Positions 8,639 through 18,500 of a stretch of DNA of 64,000 nucleotides are shown here, piece after piece; position 1 is the stretch's first letter, and each line of letters opens with the position of its first letter. A program made the translations under genes and the position numbers. The notes under the pieces were generated by a model that saw nothing but the letters and a program-made list of their open reading frames with translations, was not told where the DNA came from and made no database searches. Source of the DNA: CAWJNF01 sp963844235 (GTDB taxonomy: Bacteria; Actinomycetota; Thermoleophilia; Gaiellales; Gaiellaceae); the NCBI GenBank assembly GCA_963844235.1, contig CAWJNF010000006.1, forward strand, positions 292,733 through 356,732, in the 5' to 3' direction.

Positions 8639-8959
8639 TTTCAGGACCGGCGCACGGCGATGTGGCGATGTCGCGAGCCGGAGCTCCGGCGAGCTCGCCG
8701 TCTGCCTACAGCGTCACCGTGGCACCTCATCCCGTTCCCGAGGGCGGGTGCTCTGGCGTCGTACGGCGGCGGTATAGGGCTTCCACCGATCGATTTCCAG
8801 AGCGTGATCAGCCACGAAAGCCCCGGCCGGGGACGTCTCGCCGATCCGCCCAACGATTGCTTGGGAGATGCAAAACGGTGATGCACGTCGACCCGTGTGG
8901 GGGATTGTGAGGGCCGCCGCGTCCTCCGATCCTTGACGAAACGCGACGGAGGATTTCGC
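8639..8959. other. intergenic stretch, no gene seen
   Basis: About 320 bases between the broken GT2 copy and the first GH16-like gene. I see no supported coding frame. Its end carries the ribosome binding site GGAGGA at 8948-8953 for the next gene. Confidence 0.5.
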
Positions 8960-10459
8960 ATGCGGCACCACGCTGTCAACCACCGCGGCCCGCGTCGGTC
9001 TTGGCCCACTCACCACAGAGGCAGGCTTGCCCTAGGCGCATGCTGCTTGGCCTTCTTGCTTCTGGGAGTAGGCTCGGCTGGGGCGAGCGCGACCTCGCTG
9101 AACGACGGAACCACGGGAGCCACCGCGAACGCTTTCGAATTCGTTGGCAGCGGCTGGTGGTACCGGTCGAGCGGCCAGCCGTCGTATCTCGGCGATGACC
9201 ACTACTCCAAGGTAGCCGGTAGCTACTACCGGGTTCGCTTCAGCGGTACCTACGCGAAGGTCTACACGGCGAAAGGCCTCGGCGCCGGCATCGCGGCGAT
9301 CTCCATCGACGGAGGGGCCGAGACGCTCGTCGATCTTTATGCGCCGTCTCGCCAGAATCAGGTGCTCGTTTATTCGAGCCCGACCCTCGTCGACGCGCCT
9401 CACGTCCTCACGGTTCGTGTGACGGGTACGAAGAACCCGAACGCGACCGATTCCTACGTGATCGCAGACAGGGTCGAAGTCGGAGCCGAGTTACCGCCCG
9501 CGAACGCCGGGTTGCCGGTCGTGAGCGGAAGCGCCGTGGTCGGCATGACGCTCACGTCGTCGTCGGGGACCTGGTCGAACTCATCTACCTCGTATGCGTA
9601 CCAGTGGGTGCGCTGTGACTCGGCCGGGGCTAACTGTGCCGGCATCACCGGAGCAACCGGACCGGCCTACTTGCTCGACACTCCCGATCAGGGCGCGACG
9701 CTCCGCGTCGTCGTGACCGCCTCCAACGTGGCGGGCTCTACGTCGGCGACGTCGGTGCAGACAGCAGCCGTACAAGCGCCTGCCGCTGCGCCCTGGACGA
9801 CTGTGCTCTACGACCGGTTTGACAGCGGCGGCGTTCCGTCGTACTGGCGGCCGCATGACTTCAGGTACCGGACGTCGGACAACTGTGCGTCGCCGTCGCA
9901 CGTGAGTGTGTCGGGCGGGTACTTGCGTCTGCTGATGCGGTACGAGACGTCGGGGTGGTGCGGCGCGGGCTGGTACACGGGTGGCCTGACGCTCGCCAAG
10001 GTGGCGCCCTACGCGAGCGTCGACCAGCGCATCACCGTCCGCTTCCGCGTCGTCAACGGCGGCGTGATAGCGCATCGCATCATTCCTATGCGCTGGCCGA
10101 CGACCGCTTCGCAGCCTGGAGGCGGTGAAGAGGACTACTGCGAGAGCCACGACCTCACGTTTTGCGCGTCGTTCTTCCACTCGAGCTGGGGGCGCATCAA
10201 CAAGTCCCACATCGTCAACCTCACCCAGTGGCACACGTTCCGGTTCGAGCGGCGCAATTACGTGGTCAGGGTGTGGATCGACGATATGAGCACCCCGGTC
10301 TGGACCTATTACGGCTCTTCGACGACGCTTCCGGCGACGCTCAAGGCGGCCGTGCTGCAGCAGGAATGCCAGCCGCTGCGGGTTGGCGGCTGCCCCACCG
10401 GAAAGACGGGGTACGAGGAAATCCAGATCGACTGGATCACGATAGAGAATCCAGCGTGA
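8960..10459 (+). CDS. secreted GH16-like protein with FEFVG beta-sandwich module and Ig-like linker
   Basis: A 499-residue exported protein. Residues 1-~44 are a signal peptide (hydrophobic stretch GACCLAFLLLGVGSAG, cleavage after ASA). Residues ~46-172 form a galactose-binding-like beta-sandwich module (NAFEFVGSGWWYRSSGQPSY ... SYVIADRVEV). Residues ~175-272 are an Ig-like linker (TLTSSSGTWSNSSTSYAYQW). Residues ~277-499 look like a GH16 laminarinase-fold domain; GGGEEDYCES fits its active-site motif ExDxxE (E390, D392, E395) and DWITIENPA closes the sandwich. GH16 enzymes cut beta-1,3/1,4-glucans or galactans; the substrate here is unknown. ATG 8960 has GGAGGA 7 bases upstream. The gene at 10803 is a tandem copy lacking the Ig domain. 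Confidence 0.85.
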   Translation: MRHHAVNHRGPRRSWPTHHRGRLALGACCLAFLLLGVGSAGASATSLNDGTTGATANAFEFVGSGWWYRSSGQPSYLGDDHYSKVAGSYYRVRFSGTYAKVYTAKGLGAGIAAISIDGGAETLVDLYAPSRQNQVLVYSSPTLVDAPHVLTVRVTGTKNPNATDSYVIADRVEVGAELPPANAGLPVVSGSAVVGMTLTSSSGTWSNSSTSYAYQWVRCDSAGANCAGITGATGPAYLLDTPDQGATLRVVVTASNVAGSTSATSVQTAAVQAPAAAPWTTVLYDRFDSGGVPSYWRPHDFRYRTSDNCASPSHVSVSGGYLRLLMRYETSGWCGAGWYTGGLTLAKVAPYASVDQRITVRFRVVNGGVIAHRIIPMRWPTTASQPGGGEEDYCESHDLTFCASFFHSSWGRINKSHIVNLTQWHTFRFERRNYVVRVWIDDMSTPVWTYYGSSTTLPATLKAAVLQQECQPLRVGGCPTGKTGYEEIQIDWITIENPA

Positions 10460-10713
10460 CGGGATAGCCGCCCCTATTCCGACCGCCTAAGATCGCAAGT
10501 GCTGAAGGCCGGATCCGACGGGATTCGGCCCTCGGCCCTCTGTTGTTCTCGTGCTCTTCGTCACGAGCGCGGTGTCGAGCCTCCTCGCTTCGTCCGGTAT
10601 GCGATGCGATCGTGCGCAGGAAACTCGCGCCGATTGCATCCACGTCAGTAGCGCAGTCAAGCGCCGGTGGGACAAACCGGAGGGAGGAGTGCTTATGCGG
10701 CGCCGCCTTATCT
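9806..10713 (+). repeat. direct repeat copy 1 (GH16 domain plus downstream leader)
   Basis: 908 bases essentially identical to 11355-12262 (offset 1549). It covers the whole GH16-like domain, its terminator, and the start and first codons (MRRRLI) of a further lost gene. Confidence 0.93.
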
Positions 10714-10802
10714 TGCCGCTCGTGCCCGGGCTGGTGCAGCGCGGGGGATTGAATCCAGCGCTCGGCGCCGAAGCTGAGTTGAACACGACTGAGAGAGGCT
10801 CT
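10460..10802. other. intergenic region with a decapitated signal-peptide start
   Basis: After the terminator comes a leader and GGAGGGAGGAGTGCTTATG, a strong ribosome binding site with ATG at 10695 (MRRRLILPLVPGL...). The frame then runs through unrelated sequence into the next gene. This looks like the start of a secreted-protein gene whose body was lost at the duplication joint (10713). Confidence 0.55.
10505..10550 (+). terminator. terminator after the first GH16-like gene
   Basis: GGCCGGATCC-GACG-GGATTCGGCC forms a 10-bp stem with one G-U pair, followed by CTCTGTTGTTCT. The same hairpin recurs at 12054-12099. Confidence 0.65.
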
Positions 10803-12008
10803 ATGCACCAGCGCAAGCTCGACGACCATCGCCGGAGCAACCGTCACTTCGCTATGGCGAGCCGCCGTGTCGCGCTGATCGTGTTATGCCTGCTGGTCCT
10901 ACTGGCCCTCGGCCCAGCCGCTGCCAATGCCGTCGCGATCAACGACGGCACCGTGGGGACGGGTACGAACCAGTTCGAATTCGTTGGGAGCGGGTGGCAC
11001 CATCGGCCAAGCGGCCAGCCGTCGTATCTCGGCGATGACCACTACTCCAAGGTAGCCGGTAGCTACTACCGGGTTCGCTTCAGCGGTACCTACGCGAAGG
11101 TCTACACGGCGAAAGGCCTCGGCGCCGGCATCGCGGCGATCTCCATCGACGGAGGGGCCGAGACGCTCGTCGATCTTTATGCGCCGTCTCGCCAGAATCA
11201 GGTGCTCGTTTATTCGAGCCCGACCCTCGTCAATGCGCCTCACATCCTCAAGGTTCGTGTGACCGGTACCAAGAACCCGTACGCGACTGATTCCTACGTG
11301 ATCGCGGACAGGGTCGATGTCGGAGCCGAGGCGGCCCCGCTTTGGAGGAGTGTGCTCTACGACCGGTTTGACAGCGGCGGCGTTCCGTCGTACTGGCGGC
11401 CGCATGACTTCAGGTACCGGACGTCGGACAACTGTGCGTCGCCGTCGCACGTGAGTGTGTCGGGCGGGTACTTGCGTCTGCTGATGCGGTACGAGACGTC
11501 GGGGTGGTGCGGCGCGGGCTGGTACACGGGTGGCCTGACGCTCGCCAAGGTGGCGCCCTACGCGAGCGTCGACCAGCGCATCACCGTCCGCTTCCGCGTC
11601 GTCAACGGCGGCGTGATAGCGCATCGCATCATTCCTATGCGCTGGCCGACGACCGCTTCGCAGCCTGGAGGCGGTGAAGAGGACTACTGCGAGAGCCACG
11701 ACCTCACGTTTTGCGCGTCGTTCTTCCACTCGAGCTGGGGGCGCATCAACAAGTCCCACATCGTCAACCTCACCCAGTGGCACACGTTCCGGTTCGAGCG
11801 GCGCAATTACGTGGTCAGGGTGTGGATCGACGATATGAGCACCCCGGTCTGGACCTATTACGGCTCTTCGACGACGCTTCCGGCGACGCTCAAGGCGGCC
11901 GTGCTGCAGCAGGAATGCCAGCCGCTGCGGGTTGGCGGCTGCCCCACCGGAAAGACGGGGTACGAGGAAATCCAGATCGACTGGATCACGATAGAGAATC
12001 CAGCGTGA
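10803..12008 (+). CDS. secreted GH16-like protein with FEFVG module (tandem copy)
   Basis: A 401-residue exported protein, a tandem duplicate of the gene at 8960-10459. It has a signal peptide (RRVALIVLCLLVLLALGP, cleavage near ANA, residue ~40), the same FEFVG beta-sandwich module (~43-175) and the GH16-like domain with E292, D294 and E297 in GGGEEDYCES. The Ig-like linker of the first copy (97 codons) is absent, so module and enzyme domain are almost directly joined. The GH16 parts are identical at DNA level, but the signal peptide and first residues of the module differ. The start could be ATG 10803 or ATG 10854; GAGAGG precedes the first. Confidence 0.85.
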   Translation: MHQRKLDDHRRSNRHFAMASRRVALIVLCLLVLLALGPAAANAVAINDGTVGTGTNQFEFVGSGWHHRPSGQPSYLGDDHYSKVAGSYYRVRFSGTYAKVYTAKGLGAGIAAISIDGGAETLVDLYAPSRQNQVLVYSSPTLVNAPHILKVRVTGTKNPYATDSYVIADRVDVGAEAAPLWRSVLYDRFDSGGVPSYWRPHDFRYRTSDNCASPSHVSVSGGYLRLLMRYETSGWCGAGWYTGGLTLAKVAPYASVDQRITVRFRVVNGGVIAHRIIPMRWPTTASQPGGGEEDYCESHDLTFCASFFHSSWGRINKSHIVNLTQWHTFRFERRNYVVRVWIDDMSTPVWTYYGSSTTLPATLKAAVLQQECQPLRVGGCPTGKTGYEEIQIDWITIENPA

Positions 12009-12262
12009 CGGGATAGCCGCCCCTATTCCGACCGCCTAAGATCGCAAGTGCTGAAGGCCGGATCCGACGGGATTCGGCCCTCGGCCCTCTGTTGTTCTCG
12101 TGCTCTTCGTCACGAGCGCGGTGTCGAGCCTCCTCGCTTCGTCCGGTATGCGATGCGATCGTGCGCAGGAAACTCGCGCCGATTGCATCCACGTCAGTAG
12201 CGCAGTCAAGCGCCGGTGGGACAAACCGGAGGGAGGAGTGCTTATGCGGCGCCGCCTTATCT
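11355..12262 (+). repeat. direct repeat copy 2 (GH16 domain plus downstream leader)
   Basis: Second copy of 9806-10713, offset 1549 bases. Similarity ends sharply at 12262 inside the short MRRRLI reading frame. Confidence 0.93.
12054..12099 (+). terminator. terminator after the second GH16-like gene
   Basis: Same hairpin as 10505-10550, within the direct repeat. Confidence 0.65.
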
Positions 12263-12512
12263 GCCTGCTCGTGTGCCGACCGACCCGCAGCTCGGGGCGA
12301 GCTGGACTGGGCGGACTGAGCGGCCCCACATGTCTGCGATGAGCCGTTCGACCGTCTGGAACTTCCGGCTGTCTCCGTGACGGGGGCTTTTTCCACTCGG
12401 CCGTCGGGGAGCCAACGCGGCCGCCGACCCCGCCTGGGGATGGCCGGACGGTTGCGCGGTTTGGTGTCCTGTCCGTAGTCGACGAACAGACAAGCGCTTC
12501 CGCCGGGGACGG
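12263..12512. other. intergenic stretch, no gene seen
   Basis: It contains the second truncated signal-peptide start (ATG at 12244, stop by 12342) and otherwise no supported coding frame. Confidence 0.45.
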
Positions 12513-14729
12513 CTACGGCGCCACCCTATGACGACGCGCGCGGACGCCGCGAGCAGCCATGGCTACTGCCGAGGATTCTGCCGTCCGGCCCGAGCGAGCG
12601 GCCGCCGCCCCTAACCCCGTCGAGCCTCTCCCGCACCTACCCTTCCGCCTCGATCGGCGCGGCGCCGTCGGCACCTTGCGGCGTACCGCCCTGGCCGGGC
12701 GGGGTACCGCCCTGACCTGGCGGCGTGCCGCCCTGACCTTGCGCAGCATTGCTCTGGCCGGGTGGCGTCTCGCCCTGACCTGGCGGCGTGCCGCCCTGAC
12801 CTGGCGCAGCATTGCTTTGGCCGGGTGGCGTCTCGCCCTGACCTGGCGGCGTGCCGCCCTGGCCGGGCGCAGCATTGTTGTGGCCGGGTGGCGTCTCGCC
12901 CTGACCTGGCGGCGTGCCGCCCTGACCTGGCGCAGCATTGTTTTGGCCGGGTGGCGTACTCGCCCTGACCTGGCGGCGTGCCGCCCTGACCGGGCGCAGC
13001 ATTGTTTTGGCCGGGTGGCGTCTCGCCCTGACCTGGCGGCGTGCCGCCCTGACCGGGCGCAGCACCGTTTTGGCCGGGTGGCGTTCTCGCCCTGACCTGG
13101 CGGCGTGCCGCCCTGGCCGGGCGCAGCATTGTCTTGGCCGGGTGGCGTACCGCCCTGATCTGCGGCTGTGCCGCCCTGGCCGGGCGCAGCATTGTCTTGG
13201 CCGGGTGGCGTACCGCCCTGATCTGGCGCAGCATTGTCTTGGCCGGCTGGCGTACCGCCCTGACCTGGCGGCGTGCCGCCCTGATCTGGCGCAGCATCGC
13301 TTTGGCCGGGTGGCGTCTCGCCCTGACCTGGCGGCGTATCGCCGAGACCGGGCGGCGCGTCGCCGGACTGGCCGGGAGGCGAGCCAACCGCTCCCGGTTG
13401 AGCGCCGTCGCCGCCGGACGCGGCGCCAGTCTGAGCGGGCTGGCTGCCTCCCTGAGGCGGCGGAGGGTGACCGGAACCGGGCGCGGCTTCGTCAGCATGG
13501 GGCGCAGAGGAGGCGCCCTGCTCGGAGTTGTCGCCGTCGTCGGGATCATCGTGCAGGCCCGTTGAGAGATGACCCTCATCAGGTTTCTCGATCACTGGCT
13601 GCTCGGCCACGCCGGCGGCTGGAGCTTCGCCATCGACGGCAAGGCCGCTCGCGACGGACGGCCACGCGCCTCCTGGCGCGGCGGTGGCGCTAGAGAGGAC
13701 GGGAGAGGTCGTGGGAACGTTCGGCGTCCGCGCTGCCGACGGGGCGACCACAAAATCCTCCGCTCCGCCGCCCGCCTGGACGAGCCCCGCCGGCGGCCGC
13801 TCGGGAGCTTGGAAGCGTCCGGGCTCGTCAAGCAACGGAAGAGCTGTGGCTCCAGCGACTACGACAGCGCTGGCGGCGAGATTGGTCGCGATCTTGTGCG
13901 GCAGCAGAGCTCGAAGCGTTTCGGCGGTAACACCGACTTCGAGCGCCCGCAACCGCTTCAGACCCCTATGATCGCCCGAAAGCGACGACGGCGATCGGTG
14001 AGGCAGTCGTTCCCGCACGATCAATTTCAGGATCCGCCAGCCATCGCGTACTGCGTTCAGGTTGCTCCCGCCGTGTATTCGGCGTGCCTCCCAGCTCGGA
14101 ACTTCCACAACCCTCAGGCGGGCACGCGCTGCTCGGAGCGCGAGAAGCGTCTCGATCTCGAAGCCGTCGACATCGATGTCGATGACCGCCGCGCGACGCC
14201 TCCACAGCGCGTTGTAGCCGTAGCAAAGATCGGAGTAGCGAGTACCGAAGAGGACGTTCACGAGCAGAGTGAGCCCCTTGTTACCCGTGCTTCGCAGAAG
14301 CGTGAGGTCGTCGCTCCCTCCACCCTGCAGGTACCGGGAACCTTTCGCCAGATCGGCGCCCTGCGCAAGAGCGTGGACGAATCGAGGAATTTCCTCGGGA
14401 GCGGTAGATCCGTCCGCATCGAGCGTGACGACGATATCTGCCCTTGCTGCCTCGATACCACACCTGAGAGCGTCGCCCTTGCCCTGGCCGCTCTGATAAA
14501 TGACCCGCACGTCAGGAAAGAGCTCCTGAGCGACCGCCACCGTGTCGTCGGTGGAATATCCGTCGACGACGATCAGCTCGTCGATCCACGCCGGCAACCG
14601 AGGGATCACGTGTGGAAGATTTCGAGCCTCGTCAAGCGTCGGCATCACGACACTCACGGAAGGCCGCGGATTCTTCGCTCCATTCGTGGCGTACGGGTCT
14701 ATGTCGACGCGATCGTCCGGGTAGGACAT
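12513..14729 (-). CDS. GT2 glycosyltransferase fused to a membrane segment and PPGQ heptad-repeat tail
   Basis: 738 residues as read. Residues ~24-250 are a GT2 domain (SVSVVMPTLDEARNLPHV, IVVDGYSTDDT, TLDADGSTAPEEIPRF, then GWRILKLIVRERLP). A hydrophobic stretch IATNLAASAVVVAGATALPL follows (~285-305), possibly a membrane anchor, then an acidic/proline linker. The tail is made of heptads such as GGTPPGQ, GETPPGQ and NNAAPGQ, in 63-bp units. Two single-base insertions (GAGAACGCC near 13086; GAGTACGCC near 12958, minus-strand sense) move the frame out of PPGQ into Arg/Cys-rich readings. With both corrected, the heptads run on to a stop at 12637 (ending PIEAEG), giving 696 residues. AAGGAGG upstream supports the start. 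The GT2 part is the inverted partner of 7810-8638. Confidence 0.75.
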   Translation of the reverse strand: MSYPDDRVDIDPYATNGAKNPRPSVSVVMPTLDEARNLPHVIPRLPAWIDELIVVDGYSTDDTVAVAQELFPDVRVIYQSGQGKGDALRCGIEAARADIVVTLDADGSTAPEEIPRFVHALAQGADLAKGSRYLQGGGSDDLTLLRSTGNKGLTLLVNVLFGTRYSDLCYGYNALWRRRAAVIDIDVDGFEIETLLALRAARARLRVVEVPSWEARRIHGGSNLNAVRDGWRILKLIVRERLPHRSPSSLSGDHRGLKRLRALEVGVTAETLRALLPHKIATNLAASAVVVAGATALPLLDEPGRFQAPERPPAGLVQAGGGAEDFVVAPSAARTPNVPTTSPVLSSATAAPGGAWPSVASGLAVDGEAPAAGVAEQPVIEKPDEGHLSTGLHDDPDDGDNSEQGASSAPHADEAAPGSGHPPPPQGGSQPAQTGAASGGDGAQPGAVGSPPGQSGDAPPGLGDTPPGQGETPPGQSDAAPDQGGTPPGQGGTPAGQDNAAPDQGGTPPGQDNAAPGQGGTAADQGGTPPGQDNAAPGQGGTPPGQGENATRPKRCCARSGRHAARSGRDATRPKQCCARSGRHAARSGRVRHPAKTMLRQVRAARRQVRARRHPATTMLRPARAARRQVRARRHPAKAMLRQVRAARRQVRARRHPARAMLRKVRAARRQVRAVPRPARAVRRKVPTAPRRSRRKGRCGRGSTGLGAAAARSGRTAESSAVAMAARGVRARRHRVAP
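12640..13440 (-). repeat. 21/63-bp tandem repeat encoding PPGQ heptads
   Basis: About 800 bases of a 21-bp unit (Gly-x-Thr-Pro-Pro-Gly-Gln), organised in 63-bp higher-order units GETPPGQ-NNAAPGQ-GGTPPGQ. No frame on either strand acquires a stop within the core repeat. Confidence 0.92.
14000..14674 (-). repeat. inverted repeat, right arm (GT2 copy)
   Basis: Reverse-complement partner of 7865-8540. The conserved leader beyond its outer end (14730-14756) is also shared. Confidence 0.9.
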
Positions 14730-14756
14730 GCGCCTCCTTGGGTTCGGTGTTTCGGT

Positions 14757-15567
14757 CTCCGATGCGCCGCGCCGCGCCCTTCGGCGCGGTACCCGGCAAG
14801 GAGGATGGAATCACCGCTTGTAGGGCCGCACCGGCGGCCTACCCAAACGGACGATCGGCAAACATCCTTCCTGCGCAGCCGCCGCCCGCGGCGGCAGCAC
14901 CCGCTCACACCCAACCGATCCTCCTAATGGCCGCAGTGCCTCAGCGCCCAGGCCACGCCGACACACGATTCAGGTTCTACTGTCCCACGCGCCGCGTGTG
15001 CATGTCAAGACACAACCGTCGACGCCGGCTCAATAGAGGACGGGAGGCCATCAGGCCAGTTCGCACAGGCCACTAGGAGAACAACCCCAGCCGTCGGCGT
15101 CCCAACCCGCCGCAGACCCCGGCGCGTAGAAGTCCTCCTTGCTGCGCCGCAGGACACGGTCGGCGCCGCGCCAGCACGAGCTCAGCGTACTCCGAGGTTG
15201 TGTCCTGACGATTCAACGGCTGACTAGGGCGTTGTCTCCGTGCCTGCTGCTTCTTCCGACCCGGCCCCGTAGGGCATCGAGGAGAGGATGAGCACCCGAC
15301 GGATCGGTGCGCGGGGCGAGGCACGCCTCACAGGCATTGGATCGATCGAGTTGACGGCTCCTCCGGCGCAGCCCTTCCAGAGGCTTGCTCGTCGCATAGG
15401 CGACTTCGCTAGCATGGTCACCGAAGCCCTTGACTGTGGCCAGCGGTTCCCGCGTTCGACGCAGCTCGACGCAGCAGTTACGTCTCCTAGGGAAACGAGG
15501 CTGTCGAGCACATCCGTTTCGGACGGCCTTCCGGTGGCGCTCCGATGCCACGGTAGAGGCTGTCGCG
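14757..15567. other. intergenic stretch, no gene seen
   Basis: About 810 bases between the divergent GT2 fusion and the sugar dehydrogenase. Frames here lack homology or good starts. CGCCGCGCCGCGCCC / CGGCGCGG palindromes lie at 14767-14800. It presumably holds both promoters. Confidence 0.45.
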
Positions 15568-18500
15568 ATGCCCAGAGGCGCCTACGTGCTAGGCGGTGTC
15601 CGCAGGCGTAGCCTCCGCCTGCCTGCTCGTATGGCCGTCGTAGGCGTGTTCGCGGCGTCGCTGCTCGGGACACCGACGGCCGCTCCGGCGGCGACCACGC
15701 CAAGCGGCTTTCAGGAGACCGTCGTCTTCAGCGGCCTCATCAATCCGACTGCAGTCCGATTCGCATCCGACGGGCGGGTGTTCGTTGCGGAGAAGCGCGG
15801 CGTCATCAAGGTCTTCGACAACCTGTCCGACACCACGCCGACGATCTTCGCGGATCTCCGGACGAACGTCTACAACTTCTGGGATCGCGGCCTGCTCGGT
15901 CTCGAGCTGCACCCGAACTTTCCGCAGAGTCCGTACGTCTACGTCCTCTACGCCTACGACGGCGACATCGGCGGGCCGGCGCCCAAGTGGGGTGCGCCGG
16001 GCGTCGACGGCGATCCCTGCCCGGCCACGACGAACGGGAAGACGTACGGTGCGACCGACAACGGCTGCGTCGTGAGCGGCAGGCTCTCCCGTCTCCAGGC
16101 GAGCGGGAACACGATGTTCGGCAGCGAGCAGGTGCTGATCAACGGCTGGTGCCAGCAGTATCCGAGCCACTCGATCGGGAGTCTCGCGTTCGGTGCCGAC
16201 GGCGCCCTGTACGTCAGCGGGGGAGAAGGAGCGAGCTTCCTGTTCGTCGACTACGGCCAGGACGGAGAGCCCGTCAACCCGTGCGGCGACCCGCCCGGCG
16301 GTGCGGGAGCGACGCTGACGCCTCCGACGGCGGAAGGCGGCGCACTCCGGGCCCAGGACCTTCGCACCAGTGGCGATCCCGTCGGACTCGGAGGCGCCAT
16401 TCTCCGCGTCGACCCGGCGACGGGTGCCGGGCTCCCGACCAACCCCCTCGCCGGAAACCCCGACCCGAACGCGCGCCGCATCATTGCCTACGGGCTCAGG
16501 AATCCATTTCGCATCACGACGCGACCGGGAACGAACGAGGTCTGGATCGGGGACGTCGGCTGGAGCGCCTGGGAGGAGATCAACCGCATCCCGAACCCAA
16601 CCGACGCAGTCGTCGAGAACTTCGGCTGGCCGTGCTACGAGGGGCAGCAGCGGCAATCCGGGTACGACGCGACCGACCTCGCCATCTGCGAGAACCTCTA
16701 CGCGCAGGCCGGAGCGCACGAGCAGCCGTACTTCCAGTATCACCACAACAACCGGGTCGTCCCGAACGAGGCGTGTCCAGTCGGTGATTCCTCCGTCGCG
16801 GGCCTCGCCTTCGAGTTCTACTCGGGCGGTCCATACCCGCCCGACTACGATGGCGCCCTCTTCTTCGCCGATTACTCGCGAGACTGCATCTGGGCCATGA
16901 GGAAGGACGCGAGCGGGCTTCCGGCTCCCGGCCTGCTCAAGACGTTCGTGGCGGGCGCCGCCAACCCGGTCGACGTCCAGGTCGGCCGCGACGGGTTGCT
17001 CTACTACGTCGATTTCGAGGGGAGCGTTCGTCGAATCGACGTCGTAACCGGCGGAAATCCGGACGTGACGGTGAACGACGGGACGGTCGGGACCGGGACG
17101 AACCAGTTCGAGTTTGTGGGTGCCGGCTGGAGCTACAGGACGGGCCAGGCTTCGTACCTCGGCGACGACCACTACTCGAGGACGACGAACGGCGTTTACC
17201 AGGTTCGGTTCAACGGCACCCGGGTGACGGTGCGTACGGCCAAAGGGCCCAGCCATGGCATTGCCGCTTACTCCGTCGACGGTGGCGCGGAGACGCTCTA
17301 CGACCACTACAACCCGACGAGGCAGAACCAGGTTCTCGTCTATACCAGTCCCGTCCTCTCGAACGGCCCACACATCCTCAAAGTGCGCATCACCGGCACG
17401 AAGAACGCGAACGCCACCGACACCTACGTGCTCGCAGACCGCGTCGATGTCCTCGGGTCCGGTTCCGCGAACAACCCGCCAACAGCCGTCGCGACGGCGA
17501 CGCCGACGTCCGGCGCGACGCCGGTCACGGTCACCTTCGACGGCTCAGGATCGAGCGACCCAGATCCGGGTGACACGGTGTCGTACGCCTGGGACCTCGA
17601 CGGCGACGGCCAGTACGACGACTCGACGGCAAGCAGACCGACCCATACGTACACGGTCGCTGGAACCTACACCGCTCGCCTGCGCGTGACCGACAGCCTC
17701 GGCGCATTCGACGTCAGCGATCCGATCTCGATAAACGCCGGCAACACGCCGCCATCGGCCACCATGACCACGCCGACTGCCTCGACAACATGGAAGGTCG
17801 GCGACACCATCGCGTTCAGTGGATCCGCCACGGACAGCGAGCAGGGAACACTCCCCGCGTCGGCCCTCTCGTGGGAGCTGATCCTCCATCACTGCTCTAC
17901 GCCCACGAGCTGCCATACGCACCCGATACAGACTTTTTCGAGCGTCGCGAGCGGCTCGTTCACGGCCCCGGATCACAGCTATCCGTCCTACCTCGAGCTG
18001 AAGCTCACCGCGACAGACTCGGGCGGTCTGACCGACACCGAGACCGTTCGCCTCGACCCCGTCACAGTGAACCTGACTATCGCGACGAGTCCTGCGGGGC
18101 TAGAGGTCTCGCTGAACGGCGAGACGTCCGCCGCTCCGATGGTCAGGACCTTGATCCAGAACTCCGTCAACTCGCTTTCCGCCCCCTCGCCCCAATCCCT
18201 CAATGGGTCGACGTACGTCTTCTCGTCCTGGTCTGACGGCGGCGCTCGCTCGCACAACATCACTGCCACGGCAACGGCGACCTACACCGCCACGTTCGTC
18301 CTAGCCAACCCCGACGTGACGGTGAACGATGGGACGGTCGGGACCGGGACGAACCAGTTCGAGTTTGTGGGTGCCGGCTGGAGCTACAGGACGGGCCAGG
18401 CTTCGTACCTCGGCGACGACCACTACTCGAGGACGACGAACGGCGTTTACCAGGTTCGGTTCAACGGCACCCGGGTGACGGTGCGTACGGCCAAAGGGCC

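Noticed and set aside
12640..13440. Regular repeats resembling a CRISPR array
   Set aside because: Units are contiguous coding heptads without unique spacers, and there are no cas genes.
12559..13693. Plus-strand frames with WRRAALT repeats, looking like a repeat protein
   Set aside because: Complement of the PPGQ heptad repeat; no family similarity, signal or start context.
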